Origin: CBDHDJ01 sp965261645
GTDB lineage: Bacteria > Pseudomonadota > Alphaproteobacteria > SHVV01
Length of the DNA stretch: 64,000 bases
Assembly (NCBI GenBank): GCA_965261645.1
Contig: CBDHDJ010000004.1
Span: 2,046,001-2,110,000 of the forward strand
Direction of reading: 5' to 3'
Both the position numbers and the translations under genes were made by a program. The notes below the pieces were generated by a model. That model made no database searches. It had not been told where the DNA came from and saw only the letters and a list, made by a program, of their open reading frames with translations. Below are positions 36,776 to 44,757 of the stretch, piece by piece. Every line of letters begins with the position of its first letter. Positions within the stretch are counted from its first letter, which is position 1.

Positions 36776-38566
36776 ATGACACTCTACCGCGCACCGCTCC
36801 GCGAGCATCGCTTCGTTCTCAACGAGCTCCTTGAGGTCGAGCGCTACCGCAACCTGCCGCGCTTTTCCGAGGTCACGCCCGATCTCATCGAGGCGATACT
36901 TGCCGAAGGGGCGAAGATCGCCGAGGACAAGATCCATCCCCTCAATCAGCCGGGCGATGCGGAGGGCTGTCACTTCGAGGCTGGCCGGGTCACCACGCCG
37001 GCGGGATTCAAAGAGGCCTACCGCGCCTTCGCCGACGGCGGCTGGGGTGGGCTTGCGGGTGCTCCCGGCTATGGCGGCCAGGGTCTCCCCAAGGTTCTCG
37101 CCGCCGCCGTTTCCGAGATGATGCGCTCGGCCAATCTCGCCTTCAGCACCTACGCGGGGCTCGCCGAGGGGGCCGCCCACGCGCTGTTGCTGCATGGCAC
37201 GGACGAACAGAAGAAGCGCTATCTCGCCAAGCTCACGAGCGGCGAATGGGGCGGCACGATGGAGCTGACCGAGCCCCATTGCGGCACCGACCTCGGCCTC
37301 ATTCGCACCAAGGCCGAGCCCCAGCCCGATGGGACCTATGCGATCAGTGGGACCAAGATCTTCACCACCGCCGGCGAGCACGATCTCACCGATAACATCG
37401 TCCATTTCGTGCTGGCGCGTATCGTGGGTGCGCCTGAGGGCACCAAGGGGCTCAGCCTCTTTATCGTGCCTAAATTCATGGTCAACCCCGATGGCAGCCT
37501 GGGAGAACGGAACCGGCTTTCGTGCGGCGCGCTCGAGCACAAGATGGGGATCAGGGCCTCGGCGACCTGTGTGATGAACTACGACGGCGCCACCGGCGAT
37601 CTCGCCGGCCCGCCCCACAAGGGCATGCGGGCGATGTTCACGATGATGAATGCGGCGCGCATCAGCGTCGGCCTCCACGGTCTTGCGCTCTCCGAGATCG
37701 CCTACCAGAACGCTGCCGCCTACGCCAAGGAGCGTTTGCAGGGGCGCTCGCTGTCCGGCCCCAAGGCGCCGGATCAACCCGCCGATCCGATCATCGTGCA
37801 CCCCGATGTCCGCCGCATGTTGCTCAGCATGCGGGCGTTCAACGAGGGAGCGCGTGCGTTCGCGCTGTGGATCGCGCTCAGCGCCGATCTTGCGGAGGTA
37901 CACCCCGACGAGGGCGTGCGCCGCGATGCCGACGATCTCGTCTCGCTGATGACGCCGGTGATCAAGGCCTATTTAACCGACGGGGGCTTCGAATCGGTCA
38001 ATCTGGGCCTGCAGTGTTTCGGCGGTCATGGCTACATCCACGAGACGGGCATGGAGCAGTTTGTCCGCGATGCGCGCATCACGCAGATCTACGAAGGCGC
38101 CAACGGCATTCAGGCGCTTGATCTCACGCTCCGCAAACTGCCGGCGCATTTCGGACGGGGTCTGCGCCAGTTCTTCCATCCTGTGGACCGCTTCATTCAG
38201 GAGACCGGCGCGGACCAGGCGATGGCCGAGTTCACGGGCCCGCTCGCCAAGTCCTTCGCCCGGTTGCAGCAGGCGACGGCTTGGATCGGCGAGCAGGGCT
38301 ACCGGGACCCCGAGCAGGCCGGCGCCGCGGCCAGCGATTATCTACGCCTCTTCGGGCTCGTCGCGCTCGCCTACATGTGGGCGCAAGCCGCCAAGGTGGC
38401 GAGCAGGCAACTCGCCAACGGCCATGACGATCAGGCGTTCTACCGGGCCAAACTCGAGACCGCCCGTTTCTTCATGGCGCGCATGCTGCCCGACACCTCG
38501 TCGCTCCTGTCCAAGCTGACCTCCGGCAAGCAGAATTTGATGGCGCTCGACGCCGAGGCGTTTTAG
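36776..38566 (+). CDS. Acyl-CoA dehydrogenase, long form with C-terminal extension
   Basis: A 596-residue flavoprotein, longer than classical ~380-residue enzymes because of a C-terminal helical extension, as in FadE-like and methylmercaptopropionyl-CoA dehydrogenase (DmdC) types. Visible are GTMELTEPHCGTDLGLIRT (flavin and substrate loop) and QIYEGANGIQALDLTLRKL, which carries the catalytic glutamate. I chose the ATG at 36776; the frame opens at 36743 but that start overlaps the upstream gene. It lies 29 bases after the FadN-type gene, in one operon. A DmdC role cannot be separated from a general FadE role by eye. Confidence 0.88.
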   Translation: MTLYRAPLREHRFVLNELLEVERYRNLPRFSEVTPDLIEAILAEGAKIAEDKIHPLNQPGDAEGCHFEAGRVTTPAGFKEAYRAFADGGWGGLAGAPGYGGQGLPKVLAAAVSEMMRSANLAFSTYAGLAEGAAHALLLHGTDEQKKRYLAKLTSGEWGGTMELTEPHCGTDLGLIRTKAEPQPDGTYAISGTKIFTTAGEHDLTDNIVHFVLARIVGAPEGTKGLSLFIVPKFMVNPDGSLGERNRLSCGALEHKMGIRASATCVMNYDGATGDLAGPPHKGMRAMFTMMNAARISVGLHGLALSEIAYQNAAAYAKERLQGRSLSGPKAPDQPADPIIVHPDVRRMLLSMRAFNEGARAFALWIALSADLAEVHPDEGVRRDADDLVSLMTPVIKAYLTDGGFESVNLGLQCFGGHGYIHETGMEQFVRDARITQIYEGANGIQALDLTLRKLPAHFGRGLRQFFHPVDRFIQETGADQAMAEFTGPLAKSFARLQQATAWIGEQGYRDPEQAGAAASDYLRLFGLVALAYMWAQAAKVASRQLANGHDDQAFYRAKLETARFFMARMLPDTSSLLSKLTSGKQNLMALDAEAF

Positions 38567-38623
38567 ACAGGCGTCAACGCGAACGGGGCCATGCTGGCCC
38601 CGCACACCCAGAGGGAGGACGTC

Positions 38624-39805
38624 ATGCGTGCCAAGCCATTGGCCGGAATCACCGTGCTCGATTTGACCCGGCTGTTGCCCGGCCCCCTGTGCACCCAGCA
38701 TCTGGGCGATTTGGGCGCCGACGTCATCAAGATCGAGGACACCAAGGCCGGGGACTATACGCGCTGGAGAGAGCCGGTGCGCAAGCAGAACTCAGCGTTC
38801 TTTCTCTCGGTCAATCGCAACAAGCGTTCGCTCAAACTCGATCTTCAGACGGACGCCGGGCGCGAGGTGTTCTACCGGCTGGCGCGCGAGGCCGATGTCA
38901 TCGTCGAGCAGTTTCGCCCGGGCGTCATGGAACGCCTGAAAATCGACTACGAGACCATCCGCGAGCTCAATCCCCGCATCGTGTTCTGCGCCATTTCCGG
39001 CTACGGCCAGGAGGGCCCCTATCGCGACCGCGCCGGGCACGACATCAATTACTGCTCCTATGCCGGCCTGAGTGAACAGATGGGTACGCGAGGCGGCCCG
39101 CCGGCGCCACCCAACTTCCAGATCGCCGATCTTGCGGGCGGCACGCTATCGCCGGCCATGGGCATTCTCGCCGCCCTCGTCGACGTGCAGCGCACCGGTG
39201 AGGGTCGCTATGTCGATGTCTCCATGACGGACTGCACGCTGGCCCATTGCGTTATCCTGCTGAGTGCCGAGGAGAGCTTCGGCGCGACCCGTCCCCTGGG
39301 TGAGGACTATCTGTCGGGCGGGGTCCCGTCCTACGGCATCTACGAGGCCGCGGACGGCCGCTTCATCAGCCTGGGTGCGCTCGAGCCCAAATTCTGGGAC
39401 GCCTTCTGCGAAGCGGTGGAGCGCCCCGATCTCAAAGGCAAGAACATCTGCTGGGACGATGAATCGGCGCGTGTGCGGGGCGAGGTGGCCGCCATCATCA
39501 AACGCCAGCCCCAATCCTACTGGTCCGCGTTCGCGCTCCGGGTCGATTGCTGCATGGCGCCGGTGCTCACCCTCGCCGAGAGCCGCGAGGACCCGCAGCT
39601 CAAGGCGCGCGGCATGTTCGTCACCCATGATCACCCGGTCGAAGGGCCGGTCCGGCAGTTCGCCTTTCCCATCAAGTTCAGCGATTTTGCCTTCTCCATC
39701 GACCGTGCGGCTCCGCTCTACGGGGAGCACAGCGAGGAGATCCTCGAGGCGGCCGGTTACGGGCCCGATCAGATCGCCCAATTGAAGAGCGATGGCGTGA
39801 TCTGA
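38624..39805 (+). CDS. CaiB/BaiF family (class III) CoA-transferase
   Basis: A 393-residue enzyme that moves CoA between carboxylic acids. The N terminus has GITVLDLTRLLPGPLCTQHLGDLGADVIKIE, the family hallmark; the catalytic aspartate is expected in GHDINYCSYAGL. The ATG at 38624 follows GAGGGAGG and gives the standard start; an ATG at 38591 is upstream. The gene lies 57 bases after the acyl-CoA dehydrogenase and ends the plus-strand beta-oxidation run. Activation of the acid substrate of this cluster to its CoA ester is the likely role, since no acyl-CoA ligase is present. Confidence 0.9.
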   Translation: MRAKPLAGITVLDLTRLLPGPLCTQHLGDLGADVIKIEDTKAGDYTRWREPVRKQNSAFFLSVNRNKRSLKLDLQTDAGREVFYRLAREADVIVEQFRPGVMERLKIDYETIRELNPRIVFCAISGYGQEGPYRDRAGHDINYCSYAGLSEQMGTRGGPPAPPNFQIADLAGGTLSPAMGILAALVDVQRTGEGRYVDVSMTDCTLAHCVILLSAEESFGATRPLGEDYLSGGVPSYGIYEAADGRFISLGALEPKFWDAFCEAVERPDLKGKNICWDDESARVRGEVAAIIKRQPQSYWSAFALRVDCCMAPVLTLAESREDPQLKARGMFVTHDHPVEGPVRQFAFPIKFSDFAFSIDRAAPLYGEHSEEILEAAGYGPDQIAQLKSDGVI

Positions 39806-39826
39806 GCGAGCCGCAACTCGCTCGCC

Positions 39827-40459
39827 CTAACCGCCCGGGCGCCCGAGATAGGCGTCGATGAGCGCCTCCGCCCGGAAGCCGAGAACCGCGAGGCGGCCCG
39901 AATTCTCGAGCAACGAAAGGCCCAGCAGGAACGCCGCCAGCGCCAGCGTGTCGCGGTTGGATTCCTCACCTTCAAGGTTTTGAGCTCGGCCCACCGCCTC
40001 TGCCAGCGCGCCCAACGCCATGATCAACCGGCCGGTCAGATGCCCCTCGACGGTGGGATCGAGAGCCTGCATCCGGCCGTTCGCAAACAGATGGGCCAGG
40101 AGATCGAGATCGGCCGGATGGCGGCGATAGTGGGTGCGAAACCTATCGATGCGCCGGGCGAGTAGCGCCTCGGGTTCACCGCCCAGCGCCTCCTTCAGCG
40201 TCTGTGCGAGCCGGTTCAGCGATTGCCCTGCAACCTCGGCCAGCAATTCGTCCTTGCCCGCGACGTAGCTGTAGAGCGCACCGGGGGTATAGCCGGCCTC
40301 CGCGGCGACAGCGCGCACGGTGAGGCCGGTGATGCCGCCGTGGCGAAAGACGCGCTCGGCGGCGTCGATTACGGCGCGCCTGCGCGCTTGCCAGCGCAGG
40401 CGCGCGGGATGGCCTGACCCGGCGTGGCCCCGTGGGTTGGGTTTCTTGACGATGACCAT
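39827..40459 (-). CDS. TetR-family transcriptional regulator
   Basis: A 210-residue protein. Residues ~25-75 form the DNA-binding domain: AVIDAAERVFRHGGITGLTVRAVAAEAGYTPGALYSYVAGKDELLAEV. The rest is a helical ligand-binding domain that is poorly conserved, as is usual. It converges with the CoA-transferase gene and is divergent from the SCP2 gene, whose shared intergenic region is unusually AT-rich and holds an inverted repeat. Regulation of the beta-oxidation operon or of the SCP2 gene by an acyl-CoA or related ligand is inference. Confidence 0.9.
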   Translation of the reverse strand: MVIVKKPNPRGHAGSGHPARLRWQARRRAVIDAAERVFRHGGITGLTVRAVAAEAGYTPGALYSYVAGKDELLAEVAGQSLNRLAQTLKEALGGEPEALLARRIDRFRTHYRRHPADLDLLAHLFANGRMQALDPTVEGHLTGRLIMALGALAEAVGRAQNLEGEESNRDTLALAAFLLGLSLLENSGRLAVLGFRAEALIDAYLGRPGG

Positions 40460-40483
40460 GGCTAATGCTAAACAATATTTGAT

Positions 40484-40512
40484 AAAATGAACATCATTTA
40501 ATATATTTATCC
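40484..40512. promoter_or_regulatory. AT-rich intergenic region with candidate TetR operator
   Basis: Between the TetR gene and the SCP2 gene the sequence becomes strongly AT-rich, unlike the rest of the window. An inverted repeat AAATGA-ACA-TCATTT lies at 40485-40499, and GATAAA at 40481-40486 is mirrored by TTTATC at 40506-40511. The spacing and location about 25 bases upstream of the TetR start fit an autoregulatory operator. No firm -35/-10 pair was chosen. Confidence 0.45.
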
Positions 40513-40658
40513 CCGACGCCGGTATATGGACCTGCAGCGGCCGTGACTCAGCGGCATGATTGCGCCGTCACGGGCTGGGCCCTATGCTCCGCCGGGTAGC
40601 GTTGCACCGGTCGTCAGGTGTACGGTCGAGCGGCCTGCAGGTCGTGCCGGGAGATGTC

Positions 40659-40952
40659 ATGGACCTTGAAACCGCGACCACGATGATACGCGCCAAAGTG
40701 GGCGAGGACTCCGGCCTCGGTGCCACGGTGAAGTTCGCCTTCGACGAGGGTGTGATCTTCATCGATGGCGCGGCCAGCCCGAACGAGGTGAGCAACGAAG
40801 ACCGCGCGGCCGAGTGCACCATCGCCATGGCGCTCGATGATTTCGCGAGCATGATCGAAGGCGAGCTCGACCCGACGACCGCCTTCATGATGGGCAAGCT
40901 CAAAGTCGACGGCCCGATGGCGACCGCGCTCAAGCTCTCGGGGTTGATCTAG
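40659..40952 (+). CDS. SCP2 sterol-binding domain protein
   Basis: A 97-residue single-domain protein of the SCP2 family, which binds lipids or acyl-CoA. The core is typical: KVGEDSGLGATVKFAFDEGVIFIDG, ECTIAMALDDFASMIEGELDPTTAFMMGKLKVDGPM. The open frame extends back to 40560, but the ATG at 40659 follows a purine-rich site and gives the usual length. Its stop codon TAG lies at 40950-40952 inside the CTAG target of the neighbouring insertion, so the coding sequence is untouched. A link with the adjacent acyl-CoA pathway is plausible. Confidence 0.88.
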   Translation: MDLETATTMIRAKVGEDSGLGATVKFAFDEGVIFIDGAASPNEVSNEDRAAECTIAMALDDFASMIEGELDPTTAFMMGKLKVDGPMATALKLSGLI

Positions 40953-40971
40953 CAGGCTGCTGAACAAGTCA

Positions 40972-41133
40972 TCATTGCCGGGCCTTGAACTCGGATTCAT
41001 CGCCGAAATGAAATGAGATTTCGTGTCTTAGGGTGAAACCGTCTTCAATCTCGACCGATCCGATGCCCTGGGCTTCATCCAGTTCGATGATCTGCCACTT
41101 TGCGGTCAGCGGCGTGCCGGCATCGCCCGTCAT
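40972..41133 (-). CDS. Small accessory ORF of the IS5-like element, copy 1
   Basis: A 53-residue open frame whose ATG overlaps the transposase stop codon by four bases (ATGA), the arrangement of translational coupling. The product starts MTGDAGTPLTAKWQII and is acidic. It ends 19 bases inside the insertion sequence end. Typical IS5-family elements encode only a transposase, so its function is unknown; a regulator of transposition is one possibility. The same gene is present in copy 2. I do not recognise the family. Confidence 0.55.
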   Translation of the reverse strand: MTGDAGTPLTAKWQIIELDEAQGIGSVEIEDGFTLRHEISFHFGDESEFKARQ

Positions 41134-42266
41134 GTTGGCGCCTCCGCCAGCAGTCTGGGTAGTCGGACGAGGTTGTAGGCGGCCAAGGCCAGGGTGAACG
41201 AAGCGTCGACCCGGTGGCGGCCCCGGAATTTGGTCTTGCTCAATCCCGCGCTCGTCTTGACCCAGCCGAAGACCTCCTCGATGCGCTTACGGCAACGTTG
41301 GCTGACGCCGTAACCGGGATGGCGCGTCGTGCGCCCGTCTATCTTGGTCTTGCGCCGCTTGCCGGTCTTGGTGACGTGGTCCTGGACGGCGATATGGGGG
41401 GTCACCTTGCGGTGCCGCAGTTCCTCGACAAAATCCGCGACGTCAAAACCCTTGTCCCCGCCCACCGTGATCCGACGCGGGCCGCCTCTACTCTCCACCG
41501 GGCGATGCCTGTCGATCAGATCAAGGGCGGCTTCGCGTTCCGCCGTGCCCGACGCAATGGTCACGCCGCCGCCGACTGCCAGACCATGGCGGTTCTCCGT
41601 CAGCGCATGGCCCATGTAACACAGCTTGCTTTCCCGGCCATTACCCTTGCGATAAAGCCGGGCGTCCGGATCAGTGGTGCTTGCATGGGTCGCGTTCGAG
41701 CGTTTCTCGCCATGAAAATCCCGCTCGGCGTTGCGCCCCGATCCCCCGTCGCCATCGTCCTCACCTTTGGGACGAAAGCTCTTCATCGACGCCCAGGCCT
41801 CGATCAATGTTCCGTCTACCGAAAAATGATCCCGGCTCAATAGTCCCCGTACCTTGTGGTGCTGGATAACCCCCGCAAGCAGCTGCGCCGAAACCTCCGC
41901 CTCCAGAAGACGGTCCCGGTTGTGGCAGAACGCGCTGGCGTCCCACACGCCATCGTCCAGCCCAAGCCCCACAAACCAGCGAAACAGCATGTTGAAGTTT
42001 AGCTGCTCCATCAGCTGACGCTCCGAGCGGATCGAATAAAACACCTGCAACAGTAACGCTCGAAGAAGCTTCTCCGGCGGGATCGATGGGCGACCCATGT
42101 GGGAATAAAGCGTCTCGAACTCCGAAGATAGAGACCCCAATACGTCGTTCACGATCTCACGGATCAGACGCAGCGGATGATCATCCGGAACACGCTCTTC
42201 CAAGTCTACGTAGCTGAATAAATTGCCACTGCTTTGATCTCGACCCCGCATGCCATCCTCCATCAC
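41130..42266 (-). CDS. IS5-superfamily transposase, copy 1
   Basis: A 378-residue DDE transposase. The N-terminal DUF772-like part reads VPDDHPLRLIREIVNDVLG and RPSIPPEKLLRALLLQVFYSIRSERQLMEQL. Catalytic residues are expected in HFSVDGTLIEAW (Asp), ITVGGDKGFDVADF (Asp) and RCRKRIEEVFGWVKT (Glu). The protein is identical to that of copy 2, so the two elements separated recently. The gene appears intact. Confidence 0.93.
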   Translation of the reverse strand: MMEDGMRGRDQSSGNLFSYVDLEERVPDDHPLRLIREIVNDVLGSLSSEFETLYSHMGRPSIPPEKLLRALLLQVFYSIRSERQLMEQLNFNMLFRWFVGLGLDDGVWDASAFCHNRDRLLEAEVSAQLLAGVIQHHKVRGLLSRDHFSVDGTLIEAWASMKSFRPKGEDDGDGGSGRNAERDFHGEKRSNATHASTTDPDARLYRKGNGRESKLCYMGHALTENRHGLAVGGGVTIASGTAEREAALDLIDRHRPVESRGGPRRITVGGDKGFDVADFVEELRHRKVTPHIAVQDHVTKTGKRRKTKIDGRTTRHPGYGVSQRCRKRIEEVFGWVKTSAGLSKTKFRGRHRVDASFTLALAAYNLVRLPRLLAEAPT

Positions 42267-42328
42267 CCGAAGGAATCACAGAATCATGTCACAACTGCAA
42301 ATGCGAGGACTTTTTCAGCAGCCTGCTA

Positions 42329-43381
42329 GAGCGTTTTCCTATCATTTGCGGTCATAGCCGGCAGCAGCGAAGTAGTTTTCGCATTCCGTTGGTGTGAAGG
42401 TGTCGATGCCTTGGGCGATGGCGTCCCAGAGGTCATCGACGGTTCGGGCGGCGGTCTTTTTGAGGAAAGCCTTGAGCTTGGAGAAGGCCATTTCAATGGG
42501 GTTAAAGTCAGGGCTGTAGGGCGGCAGGAAGCGCAACTCTGCCGCGGCGACTTCGATGGCCGTGCGCACGGCGATGGGTTTGTGGGCGGGTAAGTTATCC
42601 ATCACCACGATATCGCCGGGTTTGAGCGTCGGGACCAAGACCTGCTCCACATAAGCGAGGAAGGCGGCACCATGCATGGCACCGTCGAGCACCATGGGCG
42701 CGGTCATGCCTTCAAGGCGGAGCGCGCCAACGAAGGTCGTCGTCTTCCAGTGTCCATGAGGCACCGGTGCTTGGCAACGCTCGCCCCGTGGCGCCCGGCC
42801 GTAACGCCGGCCATCTTGGTCGAAGCGCCGGTCTCGTCAATGAACACCAGCCGCTCGGGCTTCAGATCGGGTTGGGCGTCGAACCAGGCCTGCCGGCGGC
42901 GCAGGACGTCAGCTCGCTGTTGCTCGCAGGCGTGCGCGGTTTTTTTTGAACGTCATGCCGTGCCGGTCGAGCAGCCGCCAGACCGTGCTTTGGGCCACCG
43001 TCAAGCCATGCCCCGCGTCCAGGTGTGCCGCGATCTCGCCCAAGGTGATGTCCGGCGTCTCGTCAACCAGCGCCAGGATTTCCTCGGCATGGGCCTCGAT
43101 CCGGTGCGAGCGGTGGTCACCGCCTTGCGGCCTAGGCCCGACATCGCCCGTCCGCCGCCACCGATTCACCCATTTGATCGCCGTCGAGGCCGCAACCCCG
43201 AAGCGGCGCGCCGCCGAGCGCCGCGACAGGCCGCTGTCAACCGCCGATACAAGCCGTTCTCGAAGATCATTGGAAAGAGGTTTCGTCATGCAGGCTGGCC
43301 TCCTCCACCAGCCCACATCTTGAATCAGAAATTCGATCCCATGGGAATCCCAAAAAGAATCCGTCAGCTCAGAAAATGCTC
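42329..43381 (-). mobile_element. IS630-like insertion sequence between two IS5-like copies
   Basis: The element is about 1053 bp, with ends GAGCGTTTTC (from 42329) and the complement of GAGCATTTTC (ending 43381). TA dinucleotides at 42327-42328 and 43382-43383 fit the TA target of IS630/mariner elements. Both TAs are part of the CTAG sites in which the flanking IS5-like copies sit. Removing the IS5 copies leaves the IS630 element inserted in a single TA of the sequence GATCTAGTCTAC. It holds one broken transposase gene. Confidence 0.87.
42342..43289 (-). pseudogene. IS630-family transposase with two frame changes
   Basis: It starts MTKPLSNDLRERLVSAVDSG with a helix-turn-helix (SRRSAARRFGVAASTAIKWVNRW). 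The catalytic residues are present in VFIDETGAST, VVMDNLPAHK and PPYSPDFNPIEMAFSK. The first frame change is at a run of eight A residues on the coding strand (42940-42947): seven would keep the frame KKTAHACEQQ. The second, near 42810, is a missing base after the codons for TKMA. IS630-type elements sometimes use frameshifting at A-runs, so the first could be programmed; the second is better explained as decay or error. Confidence 0.8.
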
Positions 43382-43443
43382 TAGCAGGCTGCTGAAAAAG
43401 TCCTCGCATTTGCAGTTGTGACATGATTCTGTGATTCCTTCGG

Positions 43444-44580
43444 GTGATGGAGGATGGCATGCGGGGTCGAGATCAAAGCAGTGGCAATTTATTCAGCTAC
43501 GTAGACCTGGAAGAGCGTGTTCCGGATGATCATCCGCTGCGTCTGATCCGTGAGATCGTGAACGACGTATTGGGGTCTCTATCTTCGGAGTTCGAGACGC
43601 TTTATTCCCACATGGGTCGCCCATCGATCCCGCCGGAGAAGCTTCTTCGAGCGTTACTGTTGCAGGTGTTTTATTCGATCCGCTCGGAGCGTCAGCTGAT
43701 GGAGCAGCTAAACTTCAACATGCTGTTTCGCTGGTTTGTGGGGCTTGGGCTGGACGATGGCGTGTGGGACGCCAGCGCGTTCTGCCACAACCGGGACCGT
43801 CTTCTGGAGGCGGAGGTTTCGGCGCAGCTGCTTGCGGGGGTTATCCAGCACCACAAGGTACGGGGACTATTGAGCCGGGATCATTTTTCGGTAGACGGAA
43901 CATTGATCGAGGCCTGGGCGTCGATGAAGAGCTTTCGTCCCAAAGGTGAGGACGATGGCGACGGGGGATCGGGGCGCAACGCCGAGCGGGATTTTCATGG
44001 CGAGAAACGCTCGAACGCGACCCATGCAAGCACCACTGATCCGGACGCCCGGCTTTATCGCAAGGGTAATGGCCGGGAAAGCAAGCTGTGTTACATGGGC
44101 CATGCGCTGACGGAGAACCGCCATGGTCTGGCAGTCGGCGGCGGCGTGACCATTGCGTCGGGCACGGCGGAACGCGAAGCCGCCCTTGATCTGATCGACA
44201 GGCATCGCCCGGTGGAGAGTAGAGGCGGCCCGCGTCGGATCACGGTGGGCGGGGACAAGGGTTTTGACGTCGCGGATTTTGTCGAGGAACTGCGGCACCG
44301 CAAGGTGACCCCCCATATCGCCGTCCAGGACCACGTCACCAAGACCGGCAAGCGGCGCAAGACCAAGATAGACGGGCGCACGACGCGCCATCCCGGTTAC
44401 GGCGTCAGCCAACGTTGCCGTAAGCGCATCGAGGAGGTCTTCGGCTGGGTCAAGACGAGCGCGGGATTGAGCAAGACCAAATTCCGGGGCCGCCACCGGG
44501 TCGACGCTTCGTTCACCCTGGCCTTGGCCGCCTACAACCTCGTCCGACTACCCAGACTGCTGGCGGAGGCGCCAACATGA
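43444..44580 (+). CDS. IS5-superfamily transposase, copy 2
   Basis: A 378-residue protein identical to the transposase of copy 1, with the same DDE residues. The gene is intact and reads toward the permease. Its stop overlaps the start of the 53-residue accessory frame. Perfect identity of the two proteins shows the copies arose recently, either by transposition of one into the second CTAG site or by local inversion and duplication. Confidence 0.93.
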   Translation: MMEDGMRGRDQSSGNLFSYVDLEERVPDDHPLRLIREIVNDVLGSLSSEFETLYSHMGRPSIPPEKLLRALLLQVFYSIRSERQLMEQLNFNMLFRWFVGLGLDDGVWDASAFCHNRDRLLEAEVSAQLLAGVIQHHKVRGLLSRDHFSVDGTLIEAWASMKSFRPKGEDDGDGGSGRNAERDFHGEKRSNATHASTTDPDARLYRKGNGRESKLCYMGHALTENRHGLAVGGGVTIASGTAEREAALDLIDRHRPVESRGGPRRITVGGDKGFDVADFVEELRHRKVTPHIAVQDHVTKTGKRRKTKIDGRTTRHPGYGVSQRCRKRIEEVFGWVKTSAGLSKTKFRGRHRVDASFTLALAAYNLVRLPRLLAEAPT

Positions 44581-44738
44581 CGGGCGATGCCGGCACGCCG
44601 CTGACCGCAAAGTGGCAGATCATCGAACTGGATGAAGCCCAGGGCATCGGATCGGTCGAGATTGAAGACGGTTTCACCCTAAGACACGAAATCTCATTTC
44701 ATTTCGGCGATGAATCCGAGTTCAAGGCCCGGCAATGA
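44577..44738 (+). CDS. Small accessory ORF of the IS5-like element, copy 2
   Basis: A 53-residue open frame, the same as that at 40972-41133. It begins within the transposase stop codon (ATGA overlap) and contains the acidic stretch LDEAQGIGSVEIEDG and the aromatic HEISFHFGDESEF. The frame has ordinary high-GC codon use. It could be a real translationally coupled protein or a chance frame; conservation in related elements elsewhere would decide. Confidence 0.55.
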   Translation: MTGDAGTPLTAKWQIIELDEAQGIGSVEIEDGFTLRHEISFHFGDESEFKARQ

Positions 44739-44757
44739 TGACTTGTTCAGCAGCCTG

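Larger units (their letters stand above)
40953..42325 (-). mobile_element. IS5-superfamily insertion sequence, copy 1 (1373 bp)
   Basis: The ends are near-perfect inverted repeats: CAGGCTGCTGAACAAGTC at 40953 and the complement of CAGGCTGCTGAAAAAGTC ending at 42325. CTAG flanks it on both sides (40949-40952 and 42326-42329), as expected of IS5-type target duplications. It is the mirror image of copy 2 at 43385-44757, same length and the same protein products. It carries a transposase gene and a small overlapping gene. It abuts the SCP2 stop codon on one side and an IS630-like element on the other. Confidence 0.93.
43385..44757 (+). mobile_element. IS5-superfamily insertion sequence, copy 2 (1373 bp)
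   Basis: An inverted identical-length copy of the element at 40953-42325. The left end is CAGGCTGCTGAAAAAGTC, the right end the complement of CAGGCTGCTGAACAAGTC. CTAG flanks it at 43381-43384 and 44758-44761. The outer CTAG contains the stop codon of the ABC permease gene on the minus strand, so that gene is not disrupted. Two inverted copies around an IS630-like element look like a composite transposon but carry no passenger genes other than the IS630 transposase. Confidence 0.93.
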
